Source: Hirsutella rhossiliensis (lineage: Eukaryota; Ascomycota; Sordariomycetes; Hypocreales; Ophiocordycipitaceae). From it: a stretch of DNA of 64,000 nucleotides. The translations under genes and the position numbers were made by a program. Location of the stretch: contig NW_025408681.1 in the NCBI RefSeq assembly GCF_020360975.1, forward strand, positions 682,001 through 746,000, written 5' to 3'. The notes beneath the pieces were generated by a model, which was given only the letters and a program-made list of their open reading frames with translations, was not told the DNA's origin and ran no database searches. Of this stretch, positions 35,150 through 47,459 are shown piece after piece (position 1 is the stretch's first letter; each line of letters begins with the position of its first letter).

Positions 35150-38100
35150 GGTTAGTTTAGTTCCTCCTACGTAGTAAATTTCCCCCCTAAGGGCCTTAGG
35201 GCCCCTAGGTTACTCCTTTTCGAGCTATATAGCTATCCCTATCTCTATTTTAGCTAAGAAGGTTAGAAGGGCTTCCCTTCCTTCCTTAGAGCTATAGAGA
35301 ATAGGTAGGCTAAGAGCCCCCTTCTATCTCTTAAAGGTCTAGTAAAGGACCTCTCTTTCCCTCCTATAGTTTGGGCACCTTAGGATAAGGTGCCTAGCCG
35401 TATACCTTCCTTAGCTATAGCGGTAGTCCTCTCGGTCTACCTTATTAGTCCTTTTTAAGAAGGAAAATAAGAAGCCGGCCCTAAAGAGGAGCTAGTAAAA
35501 GGCCGAGAGGGTCGGCCTAGGCCTCCCTATAAGGTCCTTTTCTAGGCTAAGGGCTAGGCGGGGGGTCTTTTAAATAGATATATAGTACTTACCTAGGCCC
35601 TTAGCCTTAGGGCCTTTAGCTGCCTTAGTAGCCTAGAGTCCCTTTTAATAGTCCTTAGTAGCTTACTAGACCTTTCTTTATAAGTAGCTAATAGAGACTA
35701 AGGGGGTCCCTTAGGTAGGGGCCCCTAAGCCTCTTTTAGCTAGCTAGTTAGCTAGCTTATTATTAAAGATCCCTAGGTAGCTAGGGTACTAGTATAGCTA
35801 TATATTATAAAAGGCTTCTAAGCTAGATAGGAGCCTTTTAATATATATAGCTAGGTCTAAGAAACCTATAACCTTCTTTATAGCGGCTTAGCTATCTATA
35901 AAGATATAGGTATCTATAAGGGGGTTAAGAGGGCTAAGCTTTAAGGGCCGAGGTCTCTTAGCTAGGTCCTCTAGGACCCTTAGTATCGCGAATAGCTTTA
36001 TATTAGCTACTTCGATTAAGGGCCCTAGGTTCTTATAGTACGCCTTAATAGGCCTATTTTCTAGGCTTATTTTATAGAAAGAGTAAGCGTTAGTCTTTAT
36101 AGGGGACCCCTTAAGGCACCCCTTAGAGCCGTCGATATAGAAGGCTAGGGGCTATAACCTAAAGTCTTTTAAGCTAGCTAATCTAGCTAAGAAGCGTTAG
36201 TATTACTTCTTAGCTAAGAGCTTAAGGGCCTTTATTATCGTAATAAAAGCCTTAAGCTCTAAGGCCTATAGGGGCTCTTAGCTAGCTTTCCTTCTTTCTA
36301 AGTTATAATTAGGTCTTATAAGGGCTACTAGGCCTTTAAGGAGGCGGAAGAGCTATATATATAGCCTAATATCGCTTAAGGCCCTTAGGTCGGAGCCTAA
36401 GTCGGCGAGGTTATCCTATATAGCTAGGTCGTAAGCCTACTTTATAGGGTAACTAGGTAAGAAGTATAGGGTCTAGAGGGTATAGGAGAAGCATGCCTTT
36501 TTAAATTATACCTTTAGTAGCGGTAGGGCCGCTTTAGCTTTTAAAGCCCTAATAAGGGATCCTTTAAAGGCCCCTAAGACCTTTAAAAGAGCCTAGTTTT
36601 ATAGCCTTTAGAAAGGCTTTATAAGGCTCTTAAGGGTCTTAGGCCCCCTATACTAAAGTTAGGCCCTATAGTCTACTATAAAGGTTACGTAGGCCTAGTA
36701 GAGCTATTTAAAGGCTCTAAATAATAGGCCTTTTTATATAGAGGTTAAGCGGGATAGTCCTTTAAAGGCAGCTTATATAGATACTACCTTCTTCTTAATA
36801 TATTATTTAAATAAGAGCTTAGAATTAAAGAAGACCCCTAGCTACTATACTAAGGGCTTTACCTCGAAAAATAAGCCTCCTACTATTATACCCTTTAAAA
36901 TAGGCTGCTATTGCCTATTAAAGTAAATAAGTTCTATCTTTAAGGGGTCGAAGTAGACCCCTTAGTCTTTAGCTTATTTAAATAGGTTAATAGCTATTAC
37001 TTCTAGCTACCGAACGTTCTTCTTAGCCGAGGTTAATATTATAGAGATACTAAAGTTATTTATATAAGATAGCTAGTATCCCTTAGCCGCTAGTATCCCC
37101 CTTATATATAAGAGGAATAAAATAGGGCTAATAAGGGACCCTTAGGGCACCCTTATTACTAGGTCTATAAGGGGCTAGACTTACCCCTTAAAGGCTAGCT
37201 AGATCTTCCTTTTAGTAAGGAAGTAGTCTACTTAGCTTATAAGGGCCTTAGGGAGGTTTAATTCCCTTAGGACCCTTATAAGCTATTCCTTCGATATAAA
37301 ATCGAAGGCGCCCTTTATATCTAATAAGAGGGTACTAGTAATAGCCTTCTTATTAGACTCCCGCTTCTTTTAGATATAGTATAGAAGGAGGAAGGCCGTG
37401 TCTATAGCTAACTACTATTTTCGTCCTTTTAGCTACGTAGGGTTTAGAAGCCTAGCTATATTAGCTAAATAGCTTAGCTAGGTAGCGTATAGCTTTTTAA
37501 GGACCTTTCCTAAGTAGTTAAGTAGACTTATAACCTTATAGGCCTTAGGGATAGTATAGTCTAGCTTATTTTACTTCGGAAGTATAATTTCTATAGCTTC
37601 CTTCTATACCTTAAGGTAGTATCCTTAGTTAAATAGAGCTTTATAGGCCCTATTAAAGACTATAGGGATAGCCTTATATATATATTAGATAGGGAGGAAG
37701 CTAAGAGAGTTTAGGCTAAGGGCTTTCTTATTAGAAAAGCTAAAAATGGCCCTCTTAATCTTAGGGTCCTTTAGCTTTAACTAGTCCTACTTAACTATGC
37801 CCTTACTACCTATATAGCTTAGGGGCTCTTCTTTTTCTAAGCTCTAAGGGGGGCTAAAAGAAGGGCTAGGGCTAGGGTCTAAGGTCGGAAAAAAGGTTAT
37901 TAGGAAGGCCTTATATTTTTCTATAAAGGTATTAGCTTTTACCTCTATCCCTTCTTTTATATATAAGATACTAAGAAGGGTAGGGTTAGCTCTAGCCTTA
38001 GTATAGGAAAAGGCTATAAAGACGTCCTTTCCTATTACTTCTATTAAGAAGCTCTCTTAGTATTGCTTTTTAATAGCCTTAATAGTATACTTAAAGCTAT

Positions 38101-39300
38101 TTCGGGCCTCTATAAAGCTCTTTTAGCTCTCCTTATCCTAGGCTAGCCTATAAGCCTATTAGGCTAGGCTTAGGGCTTTCTAAAAGCAAGTTAGCTTATT
38201 AGTCTACTAGGGCTTAGATCCCTTATAAGGCCTCTTTTTCGGTATCGCTATATTTAAAGCCTTTATAAGGGTTCTTATTAAAAGGGAAGCTATCCCTTTT
38301 AAGTCGTCTTTTTTTATAGCCCTCTCTATAGCTATAAGGAGGTCCTATTCCTTCTTAGCTAGATATTCTAAAAACACCTTTTAGTTTACTTTCCTATAAT
38401 TATAAGTAGTATGCCTAGCTAGTAGCAGCTTATTAAGGCCCCTTAAGCTAGCTTTAAAGGCTATAGGCTTATAATCTAAGCCTATAGCCTCTAGGAAGCT
38501 AAAGTTAGCCTAGGTTAGCTATTTAAAAGGGCTATAAAAAGTAAGGTCTATAACTAAGGCCCCTTTTAAGCCTTTCCTTTAATAGGTGCCTTTTATAGCT
38601 ACCTTAAGGTCTATTAGTAAGGAAGCCTTATAGCGGTCGAGCTAGCTAATAAGGGCTTTTACCTTATAGGCCTTAAAGGGTTTTATAGAAGGGTTCTAAC
38701 GAGGGTAGTATAAGTTAAAGTCCCTTACTAGTAAGAAGGGCTGCTATAGGAGCTAGGCTATTAGTAGTAGCCTTTTTATTATAAGGGGCCCTTACTAGCC
38801 TTAGCTAGCTAGGGCCCTTTTAACCTCTTTTTCGTTATATAGGTTAATAAGGGTAAACGGCTTAGCGCCTTCTACCCTTATAGCCTATATATTAAGATCG
38901 TAAAAGAGGTCGAAGCTAAGGCTAGCTTCTATTTAAGCTTCCTTCCTCTTATAAGCTATAACCCTAGGCCTCCTAGCGAGCTTAGGAAAGTTAGTAAAAG
39001 GGATAAGGGTTATAACGTTATAGGCTAAATACTATATAAGGATATAGCTATTATCGATCTTATAGAGGTAAGGCTTTTATAATAAAATAAGGTCCGCTCT
39101 TATTTCTAAGGCCTACTTTAAGATCGATAGGTTAGCTATTTCCTACCTATTAGTATTATACTATATAATACTAATAGGGTTATAGTTAGGCCTAAGGGGC
39201 CTAAGGGGCTTTAAGGGCCTTATAGGTATAAGGGGGCTAAGGCTATTAAGTATTAGTTATTCCCTTATAAACTCTATATTATACTTTATTAGTCGTAAGG
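35150..39300 (-). pseudogene. L2 ORF2: endonuclease, RT, RNase H, CCHC
   Basis: On the minus strand the endonuclease opens near 39180 with ISIIxYNTN and has LILLxEPYLYKIDNSYILI and VRDFNLYYP (about 38710-38740). RT follows with NKKAITSTLLLDIKGAFD, RVPxGSLISPILFLLYI (about 37110-37160, usual GTPQGSPLSP) and SYINNFSISI (usual YVDDF, about 37045-37070). RNase H lies at about 35850-36170 with FYIDGSKG and IFIDSxAAIKKV. Near 35370-35440 the C-terminal zinc motif reads YRYSxGRYTARHLILRCPNY (usual C..C....H...C). ORF2 is one unshifted frame of about 1.4 thousand codons. I noticed no TGA stop. Confidence 0.9.
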
Positions 39301-40750
39301 TACTCTCCCTTATAGTTATAGTATTAAACCTTAAAGTAAGAGTAGCCTTAGCTAGCTTTATAGCTAAGGCAGTTATAGTCCTTAGTTAGGTACTTTTCTA
39401 GGTAAAAGGTATACTTAATAGGCTACTAGTAGGTCTAGGGGTTATAGCTAAAAGAAAGGCACCTATAGTACTACGTATATATAGTATATTCCTTATAGGC
39501 CTTAACTTAAATCTATAGACCTACTATATAAAGGCCTTTTTTCTAGTATTCGGCCCCTATAGCCTTTAAAGGGACTACGAAGACGACCGATCCTACCTTC
39601 TACGTTAGGCCTAGGGTGCCTAGCTACCTAGGCTACCCTAGGATATCGATCCCGCTAAAGGTTTTAGCTTCTATAGTAAAGATATCGAGGATAGGGGTCT
39701 CTAAGAGGTTAGGGACGCTCTAGGCTACTAGCTTAGTCTAGCTAGTAGGAAGGTCGGCCGATTCGATAGGTAGCTCCTTAAGGTATAGGGACTACTTCTC
39801 CCGCTACTCTAGAAGCTTCTTTGCTATATATAGGGCCTTTATCGTTATAACTATATTACCTCTATTTAAGGTTAATAGAGCTAATATAGCTAGTTCCCCT
39901 ATAGCCTTATTAAGCTCGTTATAAAGCGTAATAGGGTTAATAGTTAGCGTTAGTAATTCCTTCTTTAGCTTTAAGATAAGTTAGAAGTCCTTTTTTACGT
40001 TCTTCTTAGCTAGGGCCTTAGCTAGGGTCTTAGCTAGGGTTTTCGCTAGAGCCTTAGCCGGGGCCTTAGCTAGGGCCTTAAGCGCCTTCTTTATAGTAAC
40101 CTTAGCCTATAAGCTCGCTTTAAGGTTTCCTTAGGTAGCCCTAGGCTACTAAGCGGCCTTAGGCTAGTATAGGGGCTATTATAGGGGCTGTTAGCGGTCC
40201 GGTATCCTTATAGCTGCCTTTTCGAGCTCTTTTATAAAGGTCTTATAGAAGGGTTCGATCTTTTAAGCTTCCTTAAGGGCCTAGAGGGCCTACTAAAGGA
40301 AGCCCTAAGCCCGGTCCCTAGGAAAAGGGTACTAAGGTAGGGGCTAGGTCTACTATAAGCGTTAGAACGTAGGTTAGATAGGTATAGGGCTAATAGGGCT
40401 ACTAAGCATAGCTCTCTTTTACCCTTTTACTTACTTTAGGGGCTAGTTAAGCTAAAAGTAGCTAGCTTAAAGTAAGGCTAAGCTAGGCCTAAAAAGGCTA
40501 GTCTTTAATATAGGCTAGGTATTATCTTTTATCTCGATATCCTCTAGGTCCTAGTCTTAGGTCCTAGGCCTTTCTTCTAGGGTCCTTAAAAGGCGTTAGC
40601 CTTCTAGAGCTTCTTTTAAGCGGGCCCTAGCCTCTAAGGTACTTATTTCGACCCTTAAGTTAAGGGGTTAAAGTTAAAGGGGCCCTCCTTATATCTAGGC
40701 TAGGGTCCTAAGTCGGGTCCGGGCTTAGTCTTATTAGCGGGGGGGGGCAT
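39190..40750 (-). pseudogene. L2 ORF1: Lys/Ala repeats and zinc knuckles
   Basis: An ATG at 40750 is followed by a run of nine C, and the downstream frame fits only if one more C is assumed, so a homopolymer slip separates start and body. The body has an acidic and Gln-rich part, then a Lys/Ala repeat (about 39990-40085) of the unit K-A/T-L-A, resembling linker-histone tails. A C-terminal series reads YYRCLSFSYNP, KYTFYLEKYLTKDYNC, SYKASxGYSYFKVxYYNYKG. With Tyr restored to Cys or His these are consecutive CCHC knuckles, as in Tad1 ORF1 proteins. ORF2 begins in another frame and overlaps the end. Confidence 0.82.
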
Positions 40751-40869
40751 ATACCCTTAGTTAGCGAGGGCAAGGAAGAGTTTTCTACCTATATAGGGGA
40801 GAACCTCGCTTAATTTATAATCTTTAGTAGTATATTACGCACCCGCTAATAGTTATATAAGGCTATACT

Positions 40870-41696
40870 TAAGGGGGCGTAATACGCTATTTATAATAGT
40901 TCTAGGCGTATACTTTTTCTATGTTTTAGGCTTAGTTTCGAAAAGTTAGCTAAGTAGATATAATAATATATATATCTTAGTATACTTAAATTATTATAGT
41001 TTTACTATAAATAAGCTTATATATTTTCCTTATATAAAGGCGCTTTACTATACTTATATTAACTTAAGGTTAAGTATCTCTTAACTTATAAAAACGCTTT
41101 ATTATTTCTCTATATAAATATAGTATTAATAGTAGCTAGCTTCGCTTATAGCTTTAATAATAGTTCTATAGATAAAGGCTTCTTACCTTTATATCTAAGT
41201 AGTCTTAATAGCGCGTCCGCTAGGTTTAATTTACTTATATAATACTTAATTATAAAGTTAAATAGTACTAAATATATATACTATCTTACTTACCTTTTAT
41301 TTAAGGAGGTCTAGTATATAAACGTTTAGAGGTTATAGTAGTTTAATAATACCTATACTATATACGCTGCCCCTTTAATATAATATTATTAATATTTAAA
41401 TAACTTAATAATAGCGAATAGTTCTTAGTTTAGAATACAATAATTAAGTTTAGCTTTAGTAAACTTCTTAAATTAAAATGCGATTAAATAGTAACGCCCT
41501 TTATTATTAAGTTAAGAGATAATTCCTACTATCGCGAATTACAATATATCTATTTAAATATAAATACGTCTTTCTAAATTATAATATTAAAGGAGTAAGG
41601 CTCCTTAAAAAGTATCCTTAAGAGCTTAAAACGCTACCCGTTTAATAAGGTTTAGCTCTATACTTCCTAGCTTTTTTTTATTCTTACTCCCCTTTA
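40870..41696 (-). pseudogene. G2a Pol remnant: RNase H
   Basis: On the minus strand this reads ELFAIIKLFKY, then LLNYYNLxTFIY (usual TDHKNL.YF) and SKLNLADALLRLLRYKG (usual G..N..ADALSR), the gypsy RNase H motifs, at about 41200-41450. It continues from the RT across solo LTR W1 and ends near 40870, where L2 begins. The last 250 bases (40870-41150) are an eroded linker toward integrase. Confidence 0.82.
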
Positions 41697-41701
41697 GTAA
41701 T

Positions 41702-42269
41702 TATAAGGAACGGTGTTCCTACTATAAATAAAGCAGCTATAATATACTCTCCCGATTATATAAGCCAATACGTAGTATATTAATTATAGACAAAATCTCA
41801 TCCTATAGAGCAAGAATCGCTCATCATTTTGCATGTCATTATGCATTAAACGGGTTGCCGGTTATCGTACAATCGGGAATCGAAGGAACAGAGCTAGCTT
41901 GGAATGCTAGCTAAGACCTCTCAAGAACACCGGCACGACCAACCTCCTCTAAACACGAATATCAGTGGAACCAAGACACTTCCAGATTCACTCGAGATAT
42001 CACGGAATTCCCCAGTCTCAGGGCTATACGGCAGCCTAAATCTGGTCCCGAAAGGTTCTTCCGTTCAGCTACAATTGTCTATATAAGACAGCATGTCCGC
42101 TAGTAGATAGATAGACAATTATAAACTTCAACACCTCTTCTACACACCAATACACTACCAATAAATTCCGTTGAAAATCCTACCTTATACTCCTTCTTCC
42201 CCTCTATCACGTAGTCTTACGTGATTCCTTGATTTCCTAAAATTCCGCTTTTGCTTATATACCTTAAGA
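41702..42269 (+). repeat. Solo LTR W1, 568 bp
   Basis: It starts TATAAGGAACGGTGTTCC and ends ATACCTTAAGA, with the target duplicate GTAAT at 41697-41701 and 42270-42274. GGAAC-GGT-GTTCC near the 5' end is a small inverted repeat. It contains a TATA-like TCTATATAAGACAG near 42075. Two other copies (W2, W3) are the same length. W1 is the least RIP-mutated of the three, and a 60-codon open frame in it has no support as a gene. The internal part of this family is not in the window. Confidence 0.9.
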
Positions 42270-42274
42270 GTAAT

Positions 42275-45033
42275 ATAGTTAAGGGCGCTATAACTCTAAA
42301 GTACCTATATATAAATCGTTAGTAAAAATTATAGAACTTAAGGAAAACCTAAATATTATAGTAGGTTATAGGTTTAGGCTATTAAGCTATTACCTTTACT
42401 TATTAAGGGTCTATCGATACCTTATTAATAGATAAAATAAACCTAAGGAACTTAACTAACTATTAATAAAAAGTATACTTTAATAGTTTTATATAGAGCT
42501 TTATAGCCCTTAGCCTTTTTATTACTTATCCTAAGTATTTAGTATATTCTTCTTTTATCTTAGAGTATATAAGGATATCGTTAAGGTAGACTAAGTAGAT
42601 TATATCTATAAGCCCTTTAAGCGCTTAATAGATATAGCTCTAAAACATAGCTAGTATATTAGTAAGTTTAAAGGGTATTACTAGGTATTTAAAATATCTA
42701 TAATACGTTTAGAAAGTAGTCTTTTATTTATTTCCTTCTTAAATTTAAATATATTAATATATATTTTATATATTAATCTTAGAAAAATACTTAGCTCTTT
42801 AATAGTAGTTAATAATCTTTAAAATAAGGGGTAAAGGGTACTAATTCTTTTACGTAACTTAGTTAAGTCTTTAGTAGTCTATATATAGCTATAAGGTACT
42901 ATCCTTTCTTTAAAATAAAAAGGATAGGCGCCTTAGCTAGGCTCTTTAACTCCTAGATTATTTTCCTTTTTATTATATCTTAGATCTAGTCGCGTAATAC
43001 TTAGAGTTCCCTTTACGATAAAAGGTAAATCGGTCTATAAGAAGGTTCTATATTAAGGATTAAATTAAATAAGTAATCTATCCCTTTTCTAGCTAGTAAT
43101 AAGTTAGATTTATTCGCTAAGAAAGTATCTTTAAACTAATAGAAAGTTAGTAGGATTTCGGCCTATTCTTCCTATAAAATCCCTTTATCTTTATCTTTAT
43201 TTAGTAGCGGGATTAGCTTAAGGTTAAGCGCTATTATATATACCCTTACTTTATTCTTATATTCCTAAAGGAATCTATAGGGGTTTTATAGGGTTTTACT
43301 ACTTAGTTAATACTTAAACTATTACTATTATTTCTATAAGATAATATAAATATATTTATCCTCTAAGGTAGTAACTAATAAAAGGATTAGTACTTAATTA
43401 TTTAGCGTTAACTTATTAGTACTAATATAGAAATAAGTAATTATCTTTTTAGTGCCTCTTATATTTATTATTTAGAGCGGTATTAACTATACTTTATACT
43501 CCCTTACCTTACTATTATTAAGCCCTATTAACTTAAGGTATAATAGCGCTACTTATAGTAATCCTTACTATTAAGTAAAGTATACGTTTATAAGGTTAAT
43601 AGTACTATAAGTTTCTAAGTATATAAGGACTTTAATAAGGTTTCGCCTTAATATTATTATAGGAGTTTTAAGTAACTATCTTATAAGTATTAAGTTTACT
43701 AAGGGAGAGGCGTTTACCTTAATATCTTACCTTTTCCTTATTTTATAGTATTAAGTTTAAGAGTCTTTACTAGGGTTTCTACTTTTAGAGAATTAGTATA
43801 TTCTATAAATAAGTATACTAGCTTATTATATTAAAAATATATAATTCCTAATTAAGTAAAAGATCCTCTTCCTTAATAACGTCCCTTAGTTTAGCCCTTA
43901 GTAAGTATATCGCTAGCTTACTAGTTATTAGTTAAATCGGTAGTATTTCCTTAACGATTTAGCCTAGCTTATCGGCCTCTTTAATTCCTTCTTTTATATA
44001 TACTACCTTAGGGTATAGTACTATTTCTATTCTTAGTTCCTCTAAGGGTAGAAGTAGTATTAGTACGTTGCCTCTTATTAGTAGTAGTATCTTAATATCG
44101 TTAAGTAACTTATATAAGCTCTTCCCGTTAATAGGTATAAATAGGTATTAAGTAGAGGTTAATTTAGTCTTAAAGTTATAGCTCTAACTTAGCGAAAAAC
44201 GTAAGAGCACGCGCCTTTTTTAATAAGCGTTTAAAATACCTCTCTAAGAAGTTAAGGTATAAGCTAAACTTTAAAGGGGACTAGCTTTCTTATTAATAAG
44301 CCTCCTTTAATTATATCGCTAATAGTATCTCCTTATTTATAGTATCCTTAATTAAAATAAGTATCTATTCTTTAAAGTATACTTAATCTATACTATATTT
44401 AGTTTAGTCGATTAGCGTTTATTCTTCAAGGTATTAGCGCTATCTTACTTTATAGTCGCTATATATATAGTTTACTATATAGAGGATCTTCGTTTTATCG
44501 CGATAAAAACGTTTAGGCGCTACCTTAAAGGCGTCCTTTAAATTATAAGTTTAGTATAAACGTTTCTATATATTAGTAGGTTAAGATAATTAAGCGATAT
44601 TTTTAATCTTAACCTTACCTACGCGACTACTATTTAATTTAAGGGAGTAGGACTATTAACGCTTCCTTAAATAAATAGTAATAATACTAGCGCGTTTAGT
44701 AATTTCCTCCTTTAATTATATAACGCGATCTTATAAGCGTTTCGTTTCCTCTAGCTCCTTAACCTATACTTATAGAGCTATAAGCTTTTCCTTATAAGAT
44801 AGTTATCTTACGCCTATAGGTAGCGATATCTTCGATATAGTTATAACGCTATCTATAATAAGGGTTTATTCTAAGGATATATCTTCCTATTCTTTATCTC
44901 CTAAGTAAATACTTAATATATATAATAAAGAGGCCTTAACTAGTTAACTACTACGTCGCGCTATAGGAGCGTTACGTAGTCTTCTCTAAGTAGCTATCTC
45001 TATTAAGTAACTAAAAAAGGAAGCTTTAGAAAT
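42275..45033 (-). pseudogene. G2a Gag, protease region and RT
   Basis: On the minus strand the 5' end (right) holds Gag: a Glu/Lys/Leu-rich stretch likely to form a coiled coil (about 44740-44800) and a capsid-like part with FKVAPKRFYRDKTKILYIVN (about 44470-44530). RT occupies the left half, with VYLNDILIYS (usual YLDDILIYS) at 42563-42591 and KEEYTKYL following. The protease and knuckle regions (about 43500-44100) are too eroded to assign. W1 interrupts between RT and RNase H. Stops are TAA/TAG. Confidence 0.8.
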
Positions 45034-45992
45034 TATAAGGGAATATATATTATAGTACGATTAGTTAGGTAGTAAAGATAGCTAGAGGTACTACCCTATA
45101 TATATTATATTCTCCTTATAGTAAGACTAAAGCTTATAAGAAGAGGGATTTTTCCTCTTTTATTAAAATAGTAAGTAGTCTATAATATATAAGCGGGGTA
45201 GGTATAATTCCTTACCAATACCCTACCGATATATTAGTATTATATACCTAAGTGCTTTATTAGCCTATACTTCTATAAGAATATACCCTTATATTCCTAT
45301 TTTACTATTATAAAGAAATAATAGGCATAGGGAGGCTTTATAGAACAAGCTAGTAAAAAGAGGCTCTATAATATAGTCTAAGGGAATAACCCTTAAAAGA
45401 TAAAGACCTCTACTAGACATCTATACCTTCCTCTAGGAAAAGCGGGTTAGGATAAGCCTATCCTTACAAATAAAAATATGCATAAAATACATAAGTTAAT
45501 TACGAGCAGAACGGATACCCTATTGCCTATTTTGGCCTAGCGGTTCCGAAGATATCCGCGATACGAGAATAGGTAGGGCATAGAACATTCTAGTTAAATC
45601 TACTACTTATGCTAGAACCTATAGTCTTACGTTAACCATCACGCTATAATTAGACCACCTACTAAGTTAGGAAGATATACTATAGATAGAGCTTTTTAAG
45701 CACTATAGAATATGCTAGAAAGCTAACTAATTAATCTACTAGTAGGCGAGAAATAGTCTATAAAAGACGAAGGATTTCCCTAGGAGTAGTAGATAGAATA
45801 AGTAAGTTCGTAAGTATCTTTTGCAACGCTATTCTTTTAATATATTATTCGGCCCCTTATATGCTCGTTATAAATTCCGGACAAAATCCTACCCTATACT
45901 CCTTCGACCGATCTTTCTGCTTACGTTATCGATTACCCGATTCTACGCTTATTGCTTATACCTTCTTATAACTTCTTAGTAGCGCTCTTATA
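45034..45992 (-). repeat. G2a 5' LTR, split by solo LTR Z
   Basis: The 257-bp LTR (45034-45273 plus 45976-45992) matches 24559-24815 and the reverse of 4879-5135. It runs TATAAGGGAATA to GCGCTCTTATA on the plus strand. The right flank CCTTA (45993-45997) is the partner of 24554-24558. Confidence 0.9.
45274..45970 (+). repeat. copia-2 solo LTR Z, 697 bp
   Basis: It begins TATAAGAATATACCC and ends TACCTTCTTATA, with target duplicate ACTTC at 45269-45273 and 45971-45975. Its first 410 bp recur in reverse at 51858-52268, where they are the 3' LTR of the copia-2 element, so this is a solo LTR of that family. It keeps several CpA/TpG and is younger than the G2a LTR around it. Confidence 0.9.
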
Positions 45993-46880
45993 CCTTAGCT
46001 AAATCGAAATTATTCCTAAGCTACTTATTTATAAAACTATTAGGATTTTAAGTTAATAGTATTAGCTTAATAAATATTAAAGAATAAGTATAAGTACTAT
46101 AGGATATAGAGTTTTTAAATACCTTATAGGTACTAGAAAAGTAGCTTAGCTTAGTTAACTAGCTATAGTACTTAGTAGCTTACTTCTCTTAAAGGGTAAA
46201 AGCACTTTAAGTTTAGAAAATAGTAATACTTAAGGAAGTATAAGATAGTTAAGCGCTACTTAAAAGATTAGTAAGGAATATATATACCTTTAAAGCAACG
46301 TACTAACTATCCTTAGTAAAAGAATAGGCCTTTTAAGATATTATAAACGCTTTTATAAAACTAATATAGCTATATTATTTTAACCTATAATAGCTATTAT
46401 TCCTATAAATCGATGCTAGCTACGGGCTAGGCTTTATAGTAGTAGCCTTTTACTTAGTACTAGGGGTAGACTAGAACCTAGGAAGAACCCCGCCTTAAAT
46501 AAGTATCTAGCTAATCCTTTACCTTAGTAAACGCTTAACTAGTAAAGAGCTTAGATATTAGCCTACTAAACTTAAAGTCGCTTATCTTTCCTAGGTATAT
46601 TAAAAGCTCTAGTTATATATTATCTCTACCTTACTACTAAAGGTCGTTATACTAACTAACTACGCCGCTATAAGTATAATCCTAAAGTAAATATTACTAT
46701 TTACTATTAGTATAAAGATAAATAATTAACTTATACTTACTTTATAGTACCTTAGCTAGTTTCCTTTAAAGGTCTATTATATCCTAGAACTATAAATATC
46801 CTTACTAATATACTATCTTAGCTACTATTTATAATACCTAGGAAATATAAACCTAGGGAATTATACTATGTTTAGGAAGA
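45993..46880 (+). pseudogene. G4 Pol remnant: RT end and RNase H
   Basis: The frame picks up from 24558 after G2a: KSKLFLSYLFIKLLGFxVN (RT, after YLDD), then EFLNTLxVLEKxLSLVNxL (the FP.TL..LE.YL...NWLR block), IDASYGLGF and LILYLSKRLTSKELRY (start of RNase H; usual ILYLSKRLT..E.RY), with KLKVAYL following. The block order is that of a fungal gypsy family whose RNase H opens QIDAS. TAA/TAG stops are frequent. It ends at W2. Confidence 0.87.
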
Positions 46881-46885
46881 TAAAG

Positions 46886-47454
46886 TATAAGGAACGGTGT
46901 TTTCTTATTATAATAAAGTAGCTATAATATACTCTCCTAATTATATAAGCTAATAAGTAGTATATTAATTATAGATAAAATCCTATCTTATAAAGTAAGA
47001 ATCGCTTGTTATTTTATATATTATTATATATTAAACGGGTTGCTAGTTATTATATAATTAGGAATCGAAGGAATAGAGCTAGCTTAGAATACTAGCTAAG
47101 ACCTCTTAAAAATACTAGTATAACTAACCTCTTTTAAATATAAATATTAGTAGAACTAAGATACTTCTAGATATACTTAAGGTATTATAGAATTCCTTAG
47201 TCTTAGGGCTATATAATAGCCTAAATCTAGTCTTAAAAGGTTCTTCTATTTAGCTATAATTATCTATATAAGATAGTATATCTACTAGTAAATAAAGATA
47301 GAATTATTAACTTTAATACCTCTTCTATATACTAATATACTACTAATAAATTCCGTTGAAAATTATACCTTATACTCCTTCTTTCCCTTTATTATATAGT
47401 TTTATATAATTCCTTAATTTCCTAAAATTCCGCTTTTACTTATATACCTTAAGA
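46886..47454 (+). repeat. Solo LTR W2, 569 bp
   Basis: Same family as W1: TATAAGGAACGGTGTT to ATACCTTAAGA, target duplicate TAAAG at 46881-46885 and 47455-47459. It is far more RIP-eroded than W1 (most CpA lost), hence older. It interrupts G4 between RNase H and integrase. Confidence 0.9.
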
Positions 47455-47459
47455 TAAAG

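Larger units (their letters stand above)
35015..40860 (-). mobile_element. Tad1-like LINE L2, near full length
   Basis: This minus-strand non-LTR retrotransposon of about 5.8 kb lies between the RNase H and integrase parts of G2a. It has ORF1 with CCHC knuckles and ORF2 with endonuclease, RT, RNase H and a terminal zinc motif, all in Tad1 order. The frames are still contiguous once TAA/TAG are read through. It retains far more G and C than its host but almost no CpA or TpG, so RIP has run close to completion. An A-rich stretch on the minus strand near 35000 may be the 3' tail. Exact ends and target duplication could not be fixed. Confidence 0.88.
24559..45992 (-). mobile_element. Ty3/gypsy chromovirus G2a, complete but interrupted
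   Basis: This minus-strand element has two 257-bp LTRs and a 5-bp target duplication CCTTA (24554-24558 and 45993-45997). Pieces in element order are the 5' LTR (right), gag and RT (42275-45033), RNase H (40870-41696), integrase (34509-34990 and 27300-28162), chromodomain (about 27060-27290), the antisense ORF (25206-26756) and the 3' LTR (left). Inserted are the copia-2 solo LTR Z in the 5' LTR, W1, LINE L2 and copia-1 copy C. Without these it is about 8 kb. Confidence 0.88.

Noticed and set aside
41904..42086. 60-codon plus-strand ORF in solo LTR W1.
   Set aside because: It is within an LTR, is broken in W2 and W3, and has no recognisable domain.
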